NCBI GenBank assembly: GCA_963779515.1
Contig: CAVZYN010000015.1
Location: forward strand, 7,824 to 71,823
Source of the DNA: CAVZYN01 sp963779515
Lineage (GTDB): Bacteria > Pseudomonadota > Alphaproteobacteria > Rhizobiales > Hyphomicrobiaceae
DNA: 64,000 nucleotides
Reading direction: 5' to 3'
Made by a program: the position numbers and the translations under genes. The notes beneath the pieces are model-generated. The model saw nothing but the letters and a program-made list of their open reading frames with translations. It was not told the origin of the DNA and ran no database searches. Positions 1-8,142 of the stretch are shown in pieces (the first letter of the stretch is position 1; each line of letters begins with the position of its first letter).

Positions 1-616
1 CCAGCGTTTTCGAAAACACGAGCCGCGCCATCGCCACGCTGGTTTCATAGGGCCAGCCGAACGTCCACCAGATCTCATAGAGCGATTTCTTCTCGTCCAT
101 GTAGTCCGGAGTGCTCGCGCCGCGCTCCGGATGCAGCCAGATCGGCTTCTTGATGTCGTTCATCGCCGCGAAGAACCCCTCAAACTCCGGCCGATCAATT
201 GGTTTGCCGCCAACATTCGAATAGATCTGCGTGCCGATCGCGCCGAGCGACTTGATCGCGCGCTCCGTCTCCTTCACGCCTGCTTCCCCTGCCGATAGCG
301 GCGTCTGCGCGATGAACGCCGGGAACCGCTGCGGATACTTGGCAACGAGTTCCGCAAGCCCGTCATTGGCGATCTTCGCAAGCTCGAGCGCCCGCTTTGG
401 ATCGCCCTTGCTGATCGTCTCGAGCGTCGGCGCCGGCAGCGACAGGATCTGCGCATACGCGTCGAACGCATCCATGATCTTGAATCGCACATCGAGATTG
501 TGGATCGACGGCACCGCGCGCGCGCGCCGGAACATGTCCTTGAGGTCGCCACCCACCTCCTCCATCTTCTTGTAGTAAGGCGCCGGATAGAAGTGGTTGA
601 AGGCATCGATACGCAT
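1..616 (-). CDS. Amidohydrolase family protein (ACMSD-like), 3' end cut by window edge
   Basis: The reading frame is open from an ATG at 616 down to base 1, giving about 205 residues with no stop, so the C-terminus lies outside. A GAGG-type ribosome site lies just upstream. The N-terminus reads MRIDAFNHFYP, the position where amidohydrolase-2 (aminocarboxymuconate-semialdehyde decarboxylase-like) proteins carry the metal-binding HxH; here the first His is Asn. Further on, a segment reading KPIWLHPERG at about residue 160 matches the conserved second metal-ligand strand of the family. These enzymes are cytosolic, metal-dependent hydrolases or decarboxylases of small acids. The exact substrate cannot be read from the sequence. 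Family assignment is fairly secure, activity is not. Confidence 0.75.
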   Translation of the reverse strand, partial: MRIDAFNHFYPAPYYKKMEEVGGDLKDMFRRARAVPSIHNLDVRFKIMDAFDAYAQILSLPAPTLETISKGDPKRALELAKIANDGLAELVAKYPQRFPAFIAQTPLSAGEAGVKETERAIKSLGAIGTQIYSNVGGKPIDRPEFEGFFAAMNDIKKPIWLHPERGASTPDYMDEKKSLYEIWWTFGWPYETSVAMARLVFSKTL

Positions 617-633
617 GGGGATGTCCTCGGGGC

Positions 634-700
634 GTAGGTTGGGTTAGCGCGGGCAAGCTCGTGAAGTTGGGCACGTCGGAAGAGCCGCGCGTAACCCAAC
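634..700. repeat. Dispersed palindromic repeat, GTAGGTTGGGT family, copy 1
   Basis: The element opens with GTAGGTTGGGTTAGCG and closes with GCGTAACCCAAC, so its ends are inverted and could pair as one long stem. Related copies lie at 7251-7314, 14483-14591 and 60348-60500, all in intergenic DNA. It sits upstream of the amidohydrolase gene and the toxin-antitoxin pair. The rest of 617-845 shows no gene. Confidence 0.7.
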
Positions 701-845
701 GTGATCGTGTGAGGCCGTCTGTTTAGCAATGCGTAGCGGCAATAGTGCAAGTTCGATTAAGTTGAGTTATAGTTCAAGCCAGCCAGTGGGTCCCCAGAGA
801 AGCACAGAAGTGCTCTCAAATACCGGTCTGAGTTGCGGAGCAGCT

Positions 846-1094
846 ATGCCATTAAAACTGATCCTCGTGCGAGCTGATTGGGACGATGACGCTGGCGTAT
901 GGGTTGCGTCCAGCGGAGATGTTCCAGGCTTGGTCACAGAAGCGGAAACGCTCGAGATTTTGACAGCCAAAGTTAAAGTCATGATTCCCGAATTGCTTGA
1001 GGCGAACGGGATCATCTGTGATAGCCCGGAAATTCCTGTTGTCATCACGTCCAGTCAATCGACACGCGTGTTGGCGCCAAAAGTAGCTGCTTGA
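846..1094 (+). CDS. DUF1902 family protein, probable HicB-like antitoxin
   Basis: This 82-residue protein starts MPLKLILVRADWDDDAG and continues with a VWVASSGDVPGLVTEAET segment, the pattern of DUF1902/HicB-type half-RNase-H antitoxin folds. I chose the ATG at 846 because the family begins there; an upstream in-frame ATG at 729 would add a low-complexity tail. The stop overlaps the start of the following HicA-like gene (TGATG), so the two are translationally coupled. DUF1902 proteins are known as partners of HicA toxins and would neutralise the mRNA interferase and probably repress the pair's own promoter. The antitoxin-first order is the reverse of classical hicAB. Confidence 0.8.
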   Translation: MPLKLILVRADWDDDAGVWVASSGDVPGLVTEAETLEILTAKVKVMIPELLEANGIICDSPEIPVVITSSQSTRVLAPKVAA

Positions 1095-1288
1095 TGCCGG
1101 GATATGAACACGATGTCCGCCGCATACTTCTAGAACACGGATGCAGTTTGGTTCGTCAAGGCAAAGGCGATCACGAGATCTGGCAAAGCCCAATCAACAA
1201 TCGCCGCTTCGTGGTAGACGGCAAAATCAAGTCGCGGCACAGCGCCAATGGCATCATGAAGCAAGCTGGAATCGATCATCGATTCTGA
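1094..1288 (+). CDS. hicA: HicA family toxin (mRNA interferase)
   Basis: A 64-residue basic protein with the HicA double-stranded-RNA-binding-like fold. It carries the characteristic segments GKGDHEIW, with the catalytic His at about residue 28, and SRHSANGIMKQAGI near the C-terminus. The ATG at 1094 shares its A with the stop of the upstream DUF1902 gene. HicA toxins cleave mRNA and tmRNA and are held inactive by the partner antitoxin. The 3' end overlaps the convergent TRAP permease gene by 13 bases. No key residue appears to be missing, so the toxin looks intact. Confidence 0.88.
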   Translation: MPGYEHDVRRILLEHGCSLVRQGKGDHEIWQSPINNRRFVVDGKIKSRHSANGIMKQAGIDHRF

Positions 1289-3213
1289 CCGCGAAATCGA
1301 GACTCATATCCAATTGCCGCTATCGCCGCGATTGCACCGGCCAGCGAGATCCAATGCCCGCCGGCAACTGCGGAGGGCGGAAACAAAACCGCCGCCGCAA
1401 TCCCGGCATAGAGCACGCGCACCGCCGCCGGAATCGGCGCCTTCAAGAAGCCGACCACCGCCAGCGAACCCATGAAGATCCCGAGCAACGCCAGCGACAG
1501 CGCCGTGATCACCGCAACCGGCCCGCCGCGCATGATCAGCGCCGGCGAATAGGCGAATAGAAATGGGATGAAATACGCGCACCAACTCATGCGTGTCGCC
1601 GTCCACCCGGTTTTCCATTGATCCGATTGTGCGATCGTCGCAGCCGCGAACGCCGCGAGCGCGACCGGCGGCGTCACCATCCCGAGAATCCCCTGAAACA
1701 GCACGAACAGATGCGCCTGCATCGGCGAGATCCCCGCCTGGACCAGCGCCGGCGCGGCGAGCGTCGCCAGGATCACATAAACTCCGACCGTCGGCAGCGG
1801 CAGTCCAAGAATGAATGACGCCAGCGCCGTCAACACCAGCAGCAGCAACAAACTACCGCCCGACGCTGTGAGAAGCTGCTGCGTCAGCGAGAACGCCACG
1901 CCCGTCAGCGACATGGCGCCGATCAGGATCCCCGCCACCGCCGTGATCGCGATGATATCGACCACTGCCCCGCCCGCGCCGATCGCCGCCGACCCGGCCC
2001 CGCTGAGCGACAACCGCCGCCCCTTGTACGGCACGCTCATGGCCAGCACGATCAGCACGGCGGTCGCAAGCAGCGCCGCATACTCGGCCTCCATGTTCCA
2101 GCCGAGCAACCCGCCGACCAGCACGCCGAACGGCACAACGAAGTGCCAGCCCTCGCGCAAGACCTGCCCGGCGGAGGGAAGCTCATGCGCCGGCGCACCA
2201 AGGATGCCCTGCTTCGCCGCCTCGAGATCCACCTGGAAGAACAGCGCCGCGTAATAGAGAAACGCCGGAATGATCGCGGCCACCAGCACGTCCGTGTAGG
2301 AGACCTGCAGGTATTCCGCCATCAGGAACGCCGCCGCCCCCATCACCGGCGGCGCGATTTGTCCACCCGTCGAGCCGACCGCCTCTATCGCTGCCGCCTG
2401 GTTCGGCGGATACCCCGATTTCTTCATCAGTGGGATCGTGATCGTGCCGACGCTCGCGACGTTGGCAACGGCGCTGCCCGAGACCATCCCGAATAGCGCC
2501 GAGCCGAACACGGCGATCTTCGCCGAGCCGCCCCGGTAGCGCCCCATGGCAGCGCTTGCGAGATCCGCGAAGAACTCTGATCCGCCGCACCGCGTCAGCA
2601 CTGCGCCGAGAATGATGAACGGGATCACCACGATCGCCGCCGTCTGCAGCGTCGTGCCGAGCAGCGCGTTGGTATCGATGGCGAGATAGACGAGCAGCCG
2701 CGACGGCGCCACAGGACGGCTCGCGAACGCGCCCGGCAGCAGGTAGCCGAACAGCGCATGCGCGCACAGGATGAGCACGATGATGATCAGCGCCGTCCCC
2801 GCCACGCGGCGGCTCGCCTCAAAGACGGTGAAGACAATGATGGCGGATATCAGGACGCCGTACCACGGCCGCGCCACCAGCTCCTTCACCAGCTCTGGAT
2901 AGCGCACCGCGACGTACATGCAGGCGAGAAACGCCGCCGCTGCCAGCGTCACGTCGATCCACCCGACCGGCGCGTCACCCTTGCGCCCCTCGAGCGCAAC
3001 TTTGGCCACTGCCTCTTCGCCGACCTCCTTGCGCGACAGTGGAAACTGGAAGAAGCACAGCGCCAGCGCCGTCCCGAGCACTGCCGCCAGCATCTGCTCA
3101 TTGAACAGACCAAGGCCGAGCCGGCCATGCAGATTGACCACCCACGCCACCACCAGTGTGATGATCAGCGCCCGCAGCGCCGTGATAATGGTGTCCGATG
3201 TCGCTTGCGGCAT
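1276..3213 (-). CDS. TRAP transporter fused permease (4TM/12TM, DctQ-DctM fusion)
   Basis: A 645-residue, very hydrophobic protein with about 16-18 membrane segments. The first ~160 residues correspond to a DctQ-like small permease and the rest to a DctM-like large permease. Typical large-subunit signatures are GSAVANVASVGTITIP near residue 237 and STGGQIAPP near 271. Such fusions are the permeases of TAXI-type TRAP systems, which import organic acids with a sodium or proton gradient. The matching TAXI binding protein lies upstream at 5120-6103, and a thiamine-diphosphate enzyme ends only 14 bases before this start. The three genes form one minus-strand operon. Substrate unknown. Confidence 0.9.
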   Translation of the reverse strand: MPQATSDTIITALRALIITLVVAWVVNLHGRLGLGLFNEQMLAAVLGTALALCFFQFPLSRKEVGEEAVAKVALEGRKGDAPVGWIDVTLAAAAFLACMYVAVRYPELVKELVARPWYGVLISAIIVFTVFEASRRVAGTALIIIVLILCAHALFGYLLPGAFASRPVAPSRLLVYLAIDTNALLGTTLQTAAIVVIPFIILGAVLTRCGGSEFFADLASAAMGRYRGGSAKIAVFGSALFGMVSGSAVANVASVGTITIPLMKKSGYPPNQAAAIEAVGSTGGQIAPPVMGAAAFLMAEYLQVSYTDVLVAAIIPAFLYYAALFFQVDLEAAKQGILGAPAHELPSAGQVLREGWHFVVPFGVLVGGLLGWNMEAEYAALLATAVLIVLAMSVPYKGRRLSLSGAGSAAIGAGGAVVDIIAITAVAGILIGAMSLTGVAFSLTQQLLTASGGSLLLLLVLTALASFILGLPLPTVGVYVILATLAAPALVQAGISPMQAHLFVLFQGILGMVTPPVALAAFAAATIAQSDQWKTGWTATRMSWCAYFIPFLFAYSPALIMRGGPVAVITALSLALLGIFMGSLAVVGFLKAPIPAAVRVLYAGIAAAVLFPPSAVAGGHWISLAGAIAAIAAIGYESRFRGQNR

Positions 3214-3227
3214 GTGCTGTCGCGCTT

Positions 3228-4916
3228 TCAGGTGCAGATCACGTTGAGCAGGGCCTGCCGCTTTTCAACCGTGACCGCATGGCGCGCCGCGCGCAGCGCC
3301 TCCGCGAGATCGTCCGGCCGCTCGATGCGGCGCGCATAGCCGCCTTGCGCCGCGACCAGCGCTTCATAGGGCGGGCTCGGCGACAGATCCGCGAGCAGTC
3401 GCCCATCGTTGATCCCCGCCGCCCCATCCGCGAACATGTGCAGCGTCGAGCGTCGCACCGCGCCATAGAGACTGTTGTTGAAGATAATCGTGAGAACCGG
3501 TAGCTTGAACGCCTCGGCCACCCAATGGCACGCCGTCGGATTAGTGAAGACGTACGCCCCATCGCCAACCGTCGCGACGATCGTGCGCTCCGGCGCCGCG
3601 AGCTTGGCGCCGAGCGCCGCACCGAGCCCCCAGCCAAGCCCACCCGCCGGCGACAGTCCAAACAGTGTGCCAGGTTTCTCACGTCGCACCTGATCGAGCA
3701 CCAGCGGATACTCGTTGAAGACGATGTCATCGTCATCGAGCATGCCGGAGATCGCGCGGCTGAGGAATGCTGGCGTGATCTTGTCGCCGGTGCTTTTGCC
3801 CGCCGCATCGGCGGCGGCGCGGCGCTTGGCGGCAAGCGGCCCCAGCCGAGCCCGGCGTTCAGTGATGCGCGACGCATTGGCCTTCGATGCCACCGCCGCA
3901 TCGAGCGCGGTCAACGCGACCGCGGGTGTCGCCGCGATCGCGAGATCGCACGCAAATGAGCGCATCGGATAGCGCTGGTGCGCCGGATCGATCGCGAGCT
4001 CTGCGACTTTGCAGCCGGCTGCAGGCGCTTGCAACGCCGGAAACCACGGCACATCCGCCTCGAGCACGATGATGAGATCCGCTTCCGTCAACAGCGCGCC
4101 CGGCTCGTTCCCAAAGTGCATCGGATGCGACGTCGGCAGCGACAGAAACCGCGGGTTGACGGTAACGACCGGCACCGCCCATCGCTCGGCGAACGAAGAG
4201 ATCGCCGCAAAACCTTCAACCTCACGCCCACCTGCGCCGGTGATGATCAGTGGGTTGCTCGCCGTCGCAACCCACGCCGCCAGCTCCTCGATCGCGGCCG
4301 CATCCGGCGCCGGTGGCGCCGCGATTGCGCGCGCTGGCGCCAGTGCCGCATCGTCCGCCGGCGCCGACAGCGGCTCGCGCGGCAACACCAGATAAATCGG
4401 CCCGCGCGGATGCGTCATTGTCATTTCAACGGCGCGATTGATCACCGTGTCGATGCGGCCGGGCGCCCGGAACTCGTAGTCCCATTTGACGATCTCGCGC
4501 ACCATGCCCGCCTGATCGAACATCTCTTGCGCCCAGTGGATATGCCGGTTGCGCGATCCGAACGCGCCCGACTCAGTGATCGGCGTGCGCCCCGCCATCA
4601 ACAGCAGCGGCGTGTTGTCGCGCGCAAGATTGGTGAGATTGTTGATCGCGTTCGCGGTGCCGACGTTGACGTGCATCATCGCTGCTTGCGGACGCCCGGT
4701 CATCAGCGTCGCGCCATGCGCCATCGCGACGGCGAGGTTCTCGTGCGGCACCAAAATCGGTCGTGGCGTTTTCGTATTGCTGCGTGCCGCCCGCGCGAAC
4801 GCCTCCACGATCGGCGGGAAATCCGTGCCTGGATTGGCGAAGAAAAAATCCACCCCATGCGCCGCCAGCGCCCTCAGCATCACATCCGCCGCGATCGGCG
4901 TTGGCGCGTTGGTCAT
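3228..4916 (-). CDS. Thiamine-diphosphate-dependent enzyme (acetolactate synthase/benzoylformate decarboxylase-like)
   Basis: A 562-residue protein of standard length for the superfamily. The N-terminal pyrimidine-binding domain contains the conserved glutamate at residue 59 (VPHENLAVAMAHG). The C-terminal diphosphate-binding domain has GDG at 451-453, with NN at 480-481 closing the magnesium-binding motif. A central domain lies between. Enzymes of this family decarboxylate or ligate 2-oxo acids in the cytosol. It is not a clear IlvB: no regulatory-subunit gene is nearby, and it sits between the genes of a TAXI-TRAP importer, which suggests that it acts on the imported 2-oxo acid or a derivative. 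The exact reaction is not determined. Confidence 0.82.
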   Translation of the reverse strand: MTNAPTPIAADVMLRALAAHGVDFFFANPGTDFPPIVEAFARAARSNTKTPRPILVPHENLAVAMAHGATLMTGRPQAAMMHVNVGTANAINNLTNLARDNTPLLLMAGRTPITESGAFGSRNRHIHWAQEMFDQAGMVREIVKWDYEFRAPGRIDTVINRAVEMTMTHPRGPIYLVLPREPLSAPADDAALAPARAIAAPPAPDAAAIEELAAWVATASNPLIITGAGGREVEGFAAISSFAERWAVPVVTVNPRFLSLPTSHPMHFGNEPGALLTEADLIIVLEADVPWFPALQAPAAGCKVAELAIDPAHQRYPMRSFACDLAIAATPAVALTALDAAVASKANASRITERRARLGPLAAKRRAAADAAGKSTGDKITPAFLSRAISGMLDDDDIVFNEYPLVLDQVRREKPGTLFGLSPAGGLGWGLGAALGAKLAAPERTIVATVGDGAYVFTNPTACHWVAEAFKLPVLTIIFNNSLYGAVRRSTLHMFADGAAGINDGRLLADLSPSPPYEALVAAQGGYARRIERPDDLAEALRAARHAVTVEKRQALLNVICT

Positions 4917-4937
4917 CTGAAGCCCAATCTCGAGCAG

Positions 4938-5098
4938 ACGTCATCCCGGTCAAGCGAGGCCCCTTCAGGCCGGGCGCCGAGCCGGGACCCAGCAAAAGAA
5001 CTCGGCGACGCCGCAATATCTATATCGTGCCTTCGGCGTTTCTTTCGCGGGGTCCCGGGTCTCGTCGCCGCTGAAGTGCGGCTTCTCGCCCGGGATGA
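4938..5098. repeat. Dispersed repeat, GTCATCC...GGATGA family, copy 1
   Basis: About 160 bases between the TAXI binding-protein gene and the thiamine-diphosphate enzyme gene, starting with ACGTCATCCCGG and ending with CCCGGGATGA, so the ends are inverted. Internally it shares ACCCAGCAAAAGAA, a CCTTCGGCGTTTCTTTCGC-like block and a CGCCGCTGAAGTGCGGC-like block, in the same order, with the element at 28276-28425. No coding potential is convincing here. Confidence 0.65.
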
Positions 5099-5119
5099 GG
5101 GAGTGTTGTGTGGCGGTCA

Positions 5120-6103
5120 TCATTTCACCGGCTGGATGCCCTTTTCCTTGTAGTAGGCAATCGCGCCATCGTGGAACGGCACGCCGACATCCTTGTAGTT
5201 GCGCTCAGGTCTCATGGCATTGAACGCCGGCATCGCTGCCGCCAGCGCCACCTTCTGCTCCGCGATCACGCCTGTCAGCGCCTTGACCTTGTCCGCCGGC
5301 ATGTCGGCGTTGGCGAAAATCGTGTAGTCGTAGAGCATCGTATGGATCGGCTCTTTCAGACCTGCGATGTTCGGGCGCGGTTCCGCCTTGCCGATATAAG
5401 ACGTGCGGAACACCTTGCTCAGTGCCTCCTGTGCCGCGGGCTCGTTGCCAAGATCAAGCCAGCGAATGCCGCCGACGGCCGCGTCCGCTTCCTGCGTCTT
5501 GGCGCCGCCGAGCGCGAACGTCGTCACATCGACGCGCCCCGCCATGAATTCCTCGACGCCGCGAATGAGGTTCGGCACCAGCACCGGCTGCATGTCCGCG
5601 ATCGTCAGCCCCGCCGTCGCCAGCATCGCATCGACCGTCGTCTTGATGATTTCCTGGCTCGTAAAGCCATAAGCGATGCGTTTGCCCTTGAGATCCTTCA
5701 CCGACTTGATCGGGCTATCGGCCCTGACGAACAGTCCCGTCACCAGCGGGAAGATCGTCGCCACCTGCCGCAGCTTCGGGTTCGGCCGCTTGTCGAACGT
5801 GCCGATGCCGCCGAAACTTTCGATCAGCTCAAGCGAATTGCAGAAGCCGATGTCAATTTCCCCCGAATTGACCAGCGGTATCATCGTGCCCGTGCCGCTG
5901 TTTGGCTGCACTCGCGCTTGCCACTTCAGTGTATCCGTCAGTGACTTCGCGAGTGCCGCCCCCATCTGATACGTGACGGTGCCTTGCGGGCTGGTGCCGA
6001 TCCCGAGCGGTTGCGCGCGCGCCAGCTCCGTGCCGAACACGAGCCCCGTGCCAACAGCAAGCGACGCAACAGCGCCAAGACGCAGCAAAATGGTACGGAT
6101 CAC
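5120..6103 (-). CDS. TAXI family TRAP transporter solute-binding protein
   Basis: A 327-residue exported protein. The start is a GTG at 6103 with a strong GGGAGG site seven bases upstream. A signal peptide of about 30 residues ends in ELARAQP. The mature protein begins with IGTSPQGTVTYQMG, a TAXI-family N-terminus, followed by SGEIDIGFCNSLE, which fits the binding-lobe pattern of the family. It would bind a small organic anion in the periplasm and hand it to the fused permease at 1276-3213. It is the first gene of the minus-strand operon and lies divergent from a Bug-type binding protein gene. Confidence 0.88.
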   Translation of the reverse strand: MIRTILLRLGAVASLAVGTGLVFGTELARAQPLGIGTSPQGTVTYQMGAALAKSLTDTLKWQARVQPNSGTGTMIPLVNSGEIDIGFCNSLELIESFGGIGTFDKRPNPKLRQVATIFPLVTGLFVRADSPIKSVKDLKGKRIAYGFTSQEIIKTTVDAMLATAGLTIADMQPVLVPNLIRGVEEFMAGRVDVTTFALGGAKTQEADAAVGGIRWLDLGNEPAAQEALSKVFRTSYIGKAEPRPNIAGLKEPIHTMLYDYTIFANADMPADKVKALTGVIAEQKVALAAAMPAFNAMRPERNYKDVGVPFHDGAIAYYKEKGIQPVK

Positions 6104-6256
6104 GGCAGCCTCCCGGGGTCGATTTTTGAAGTTTGTAGCACGCTCGGCGCATTATGGGACGGATCAAGTTTCGAGATGGACATCTCCGATTGACAGACAC
6201 GCGCGACAGACCCGAGAACAGAACGTAAGAAACTGCCAAAGGCTTATGGGAGTGCA

Positions 6257-7249
6257 ATGCACATGACCAAGATCAGTCGCCGTCGAGTGGCAAAGGGATT
6301 CGCCGCGGTGCTCGCCGCCCCCGCACTTGTGCGCTCGGCGTTCGCGCAAGGCGCCTATCCGGCCGGCCAGCAGATCAAGGTTATCGTCCCCTACCCCGCA
6401 GGCGGTGCCACGGATGTCATCGGCCGCATCGTCGCCGATCGTCTCGCAAACCTCTGGAACGTGACGGTAATCGTCGAAAACATCCCGGGTGCTGCCGCAA
6501 ACATCGGCATGGATCGCGTCGCCAAGGGTCCACAAGACGGCACACAGATCCTGATGGTGCCGCCCAACATCGCGACCAACCAGTTTCTCTACGCCAAGAT
6601 GGCGTTCGATCCCGAGAAAGACATACTCCCGATCGCGCAGGTGACGCGCCTGCCGAACATCTTGGTCGTCAAGAAGGGCCTCGAGGTCAACTCGGTCAAG
6701 GACTTGATCGCGTACGCCAAGGCCAATCCAGGCAAGCTGAACTACGCCTCGTCCGGCATCGGCACCACGATCCATCTCTCGGCGGAACTCTTCAAGCGGT
6801 TGGCCGGCGTCGACATGGTGCACGTCGCCTATCGCGGCAGCGCGCCGGCCGTGAACGATCTCGTTGCTGGCCAGGTCGATCTGATGTTCGACAATGCCAC
6901 GTCGATCGTCGGCCAGGTGAAAGGCGGCACAGTGAAGGCGCTCGGCGTGACCTCTCTCGCCAAGTCGCCGTTGCTACCCGAAATCCCGGCGATCTCCGAA
7001 ACGATTCCCGGGTTCGATACCGCCTCCTGGTTCGGCGTCGGAGTCCGCGCCGGTACACCCAAGGAGATCGTCGACAAGATCGAGCAGGCAGCCCAGACCC
7101 TGACCAAGGAAGCGATCGTCAAGGAGCGGATGGCGACGGTGATCGCCGAACCAGTGGTGTCGGATCAAAAATCCTTCGCCGAGCACATCATCGCCGAACG
7201 CAAGAAGTGGGGGACCTTGATCACCGACCTCAAGATCAAGGCCGAATAA
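6257..7249 (+). CDS. Tripartite tricarboxylate transporter (Bug/TctC family) substrate-binding protein
   Basis: A 330-residue periplasmic binding protein. It has a twin-arginine-like leader (SRRRVAKGFAAVLAAPALV) and the Bug hallmark VIVPYPAGGATDVIGR at about residues 38-53. Later conserved parts include YASSGIGTTIHLSAELF and VAYRGSAPAVNDLVAGQVD. The start at 6257 follows GGGAG; a second ATG at 6263 is an equally good choice. No TctA or TctB genes are adjacent, so it is an orphan receptor that may work with a distant permease or act in sensing. The following cupin gene may share its transcript. Confidence 0.92.
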   Translation: MHMTKISRRRVAKGFAAVLAAPALVRSAFAQGAYPAGQQIKVIVPYPAGGATDVIGRIVADRLANLWNVTVIVENIPGAAANIGMDRVAKGPQDGTQILMVPPNIATNQFLYAKMAFDPEKDILPIAQVTRLPNILVVKKGLEVNSVKDLIAYAKANPGKLNYASSGIGTTIHLSAELFKRLAGVDMVHVAYRGSAPAVNDLVAGQVDLMFDNATSIVGQVKGGTVKALGVTSLAKSPLLPEIPAISETIPGFDTASWFGVGVRAGTPKEIVDKIEQAAQTLTKEAIVKERMATVIAEPVVSDQKSFAEHIIAERKKWGTLITDLKIKAE

Positions 7250-7250
7250 C

Positions 7251-7314
7251 GTAGGTTTGGTTAGGCGGCCGTTGTTTGTCGTTGGGCACGCAACGTGATC
7301 CGCCGTAACCCAAC
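7251..7314. repeat. Dispersed palindromic repeat, GTAGGTTGGGT family, copy 2
   Basis: Starts GTAGGTTTGGTTAGGCGG directly after the stop codon of the Bug gene and ends CGCCGTAACCCAAC. The ends are inverted with one mismatch. It lies between the Bug and cupin genes, so any hairpin would form in a shared transcript. Confidence 0.65.
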
Positions 7315-7356
7315 AGCCCAAGCTCAAAGCCAGCATCTTACGACCCCGGAATTGTC

Positions 7357-7728
7357 ATGAGCCAGAAGAAAGAATTCCACAATCTCGACGACCCTGCCGA
7401 CGGTCTGTTTCGCGAACTTGGCCCCGGACTGACGACTCGTATCTTTGCCGGCGAGCAGGCGATGCTGTCGGTGGTCACCATCGCGCCCAACGCCGAAGGC
7501 ACGCTGCATCATCATCCCGAGGAGCAGTGGGGCGTTTTGCTGGAAGGCTCCGCCATTCGCGTCCAGGGTGGCGAGGAAATTCCGGTGAAGAAGGGTGACT
7601 TCTGGCGCACCCCCGGCAACGTCCCGCACACAATGCGGGCTGGTCCCGCCGGCGCGCGCGTGCTCGATGTCTTCAGTCCACCGCGTCCCGAGTACAAGAA
7701 GCCCGGCACTGGCTTCGCGAGTTCTTGA
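7357..7728 (+). CDS. Cupin domain-containing protein
   Basis: A 123-residue single-domain cupin. The first metal-binding motif is visible as HHH at residues 51-53 with Glu56 (HHHPEEQWGVLLEG). The second lies around residues 80-91, ending in PHTMRAG with His91. The small beta-barrel would bind one divalent metal. Small stand-alone cupins act as isomerases, dioxygenases or accessory proteins of catabolic pathways, and nothing here selects one. It follows the orphan Bug receptor by about 100 bases and may be co-transcribed with it. Confidence 0.85.
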   Translation: MSQKKEFHNLDDPADGLFRELGPGLTTRIFAGEQAMLSVVTIAPNAEGTLHHHPEEQWGVLLEGSAIRVQGGEEIPVKKGDFWRTPGNVPHTMRAGPAGARVLDVFSPPRPEYKKPGTGFASS

Positions 7729-7737
7729 GACCCACCG

Positions 7738-8142
7738 TTACGGCTTCGCCGCCGGCAGATCGTGCGCGGCAAAGCTCACTTGCGCAATCACTCCATCCTT
7801 GATCATCAGAGTGAACATCAGGCGCGTGATGCCGCCGTCCTCGGCCCGCACATCGAGTGACGCCTGCGCGAAGTCATGCGTGCCCGTCACGGCGATGCTG
7901 TCCTTGATCGGCGAGCCATACCCCGCCGAGCCGATCAGCGCGACCACCACCGCCGGCTTGACCCGCAGGATTGGCGCGTAGCCCGCCTCTCGATACTGCA
8001 CGACATCGGCCAGCAGCGCTGCGGCTGCCGCCGCATCGCCATCAGCGAGCGCTGCGACGAAATCAGCGGCCACGGCCTTGCCGCTGCGCCCGCCCGGCAT
8101 TTGCTGCCCCCGCTCCAGTGTCTCCAGGACGTCTGCGATCAC
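7738..8142 (-). CDS. NTF2/SnoaL-like hypothetical protein
   Basis: About 134 residues from a GTG at 8142, preceded by GAGG; a more distant start at 8181 would add a Pro/Arg-rich stretch that does not look native. The body reads AVAADFVAALADGDAAAAAALLADVVQ and later TRLMFTLMIKDGVIAQVSF, a pattern of alternating helices and strands typical of nuclear-transport-factor-2-like folds. No signal peptide or catalytic residue can be named. It is convergent with the cupin gene. Function unknown. Confidence 0.6.
   Translation of the reverse strand: MIADVLETLERGQQMPGGRSGKAVAADFVAALADGDAAAAAALLADVVQYREAGYAPILRVKPAVVVALIGSAGYGSPIKDSIAVTGTHDFAQASLDVRAEDGGITRLMFTLMIKDGVIAQVSFAAHDLPAAKP

Noticed and set aside
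3978..5153. 391-codon plus-strand open frame antisense to the thiamine-diphosphate enzyme gene
   Set aside because: Arg/His-rich shadow of a high-GC gene; the opposite strand has full catalytic motifs and normal length.
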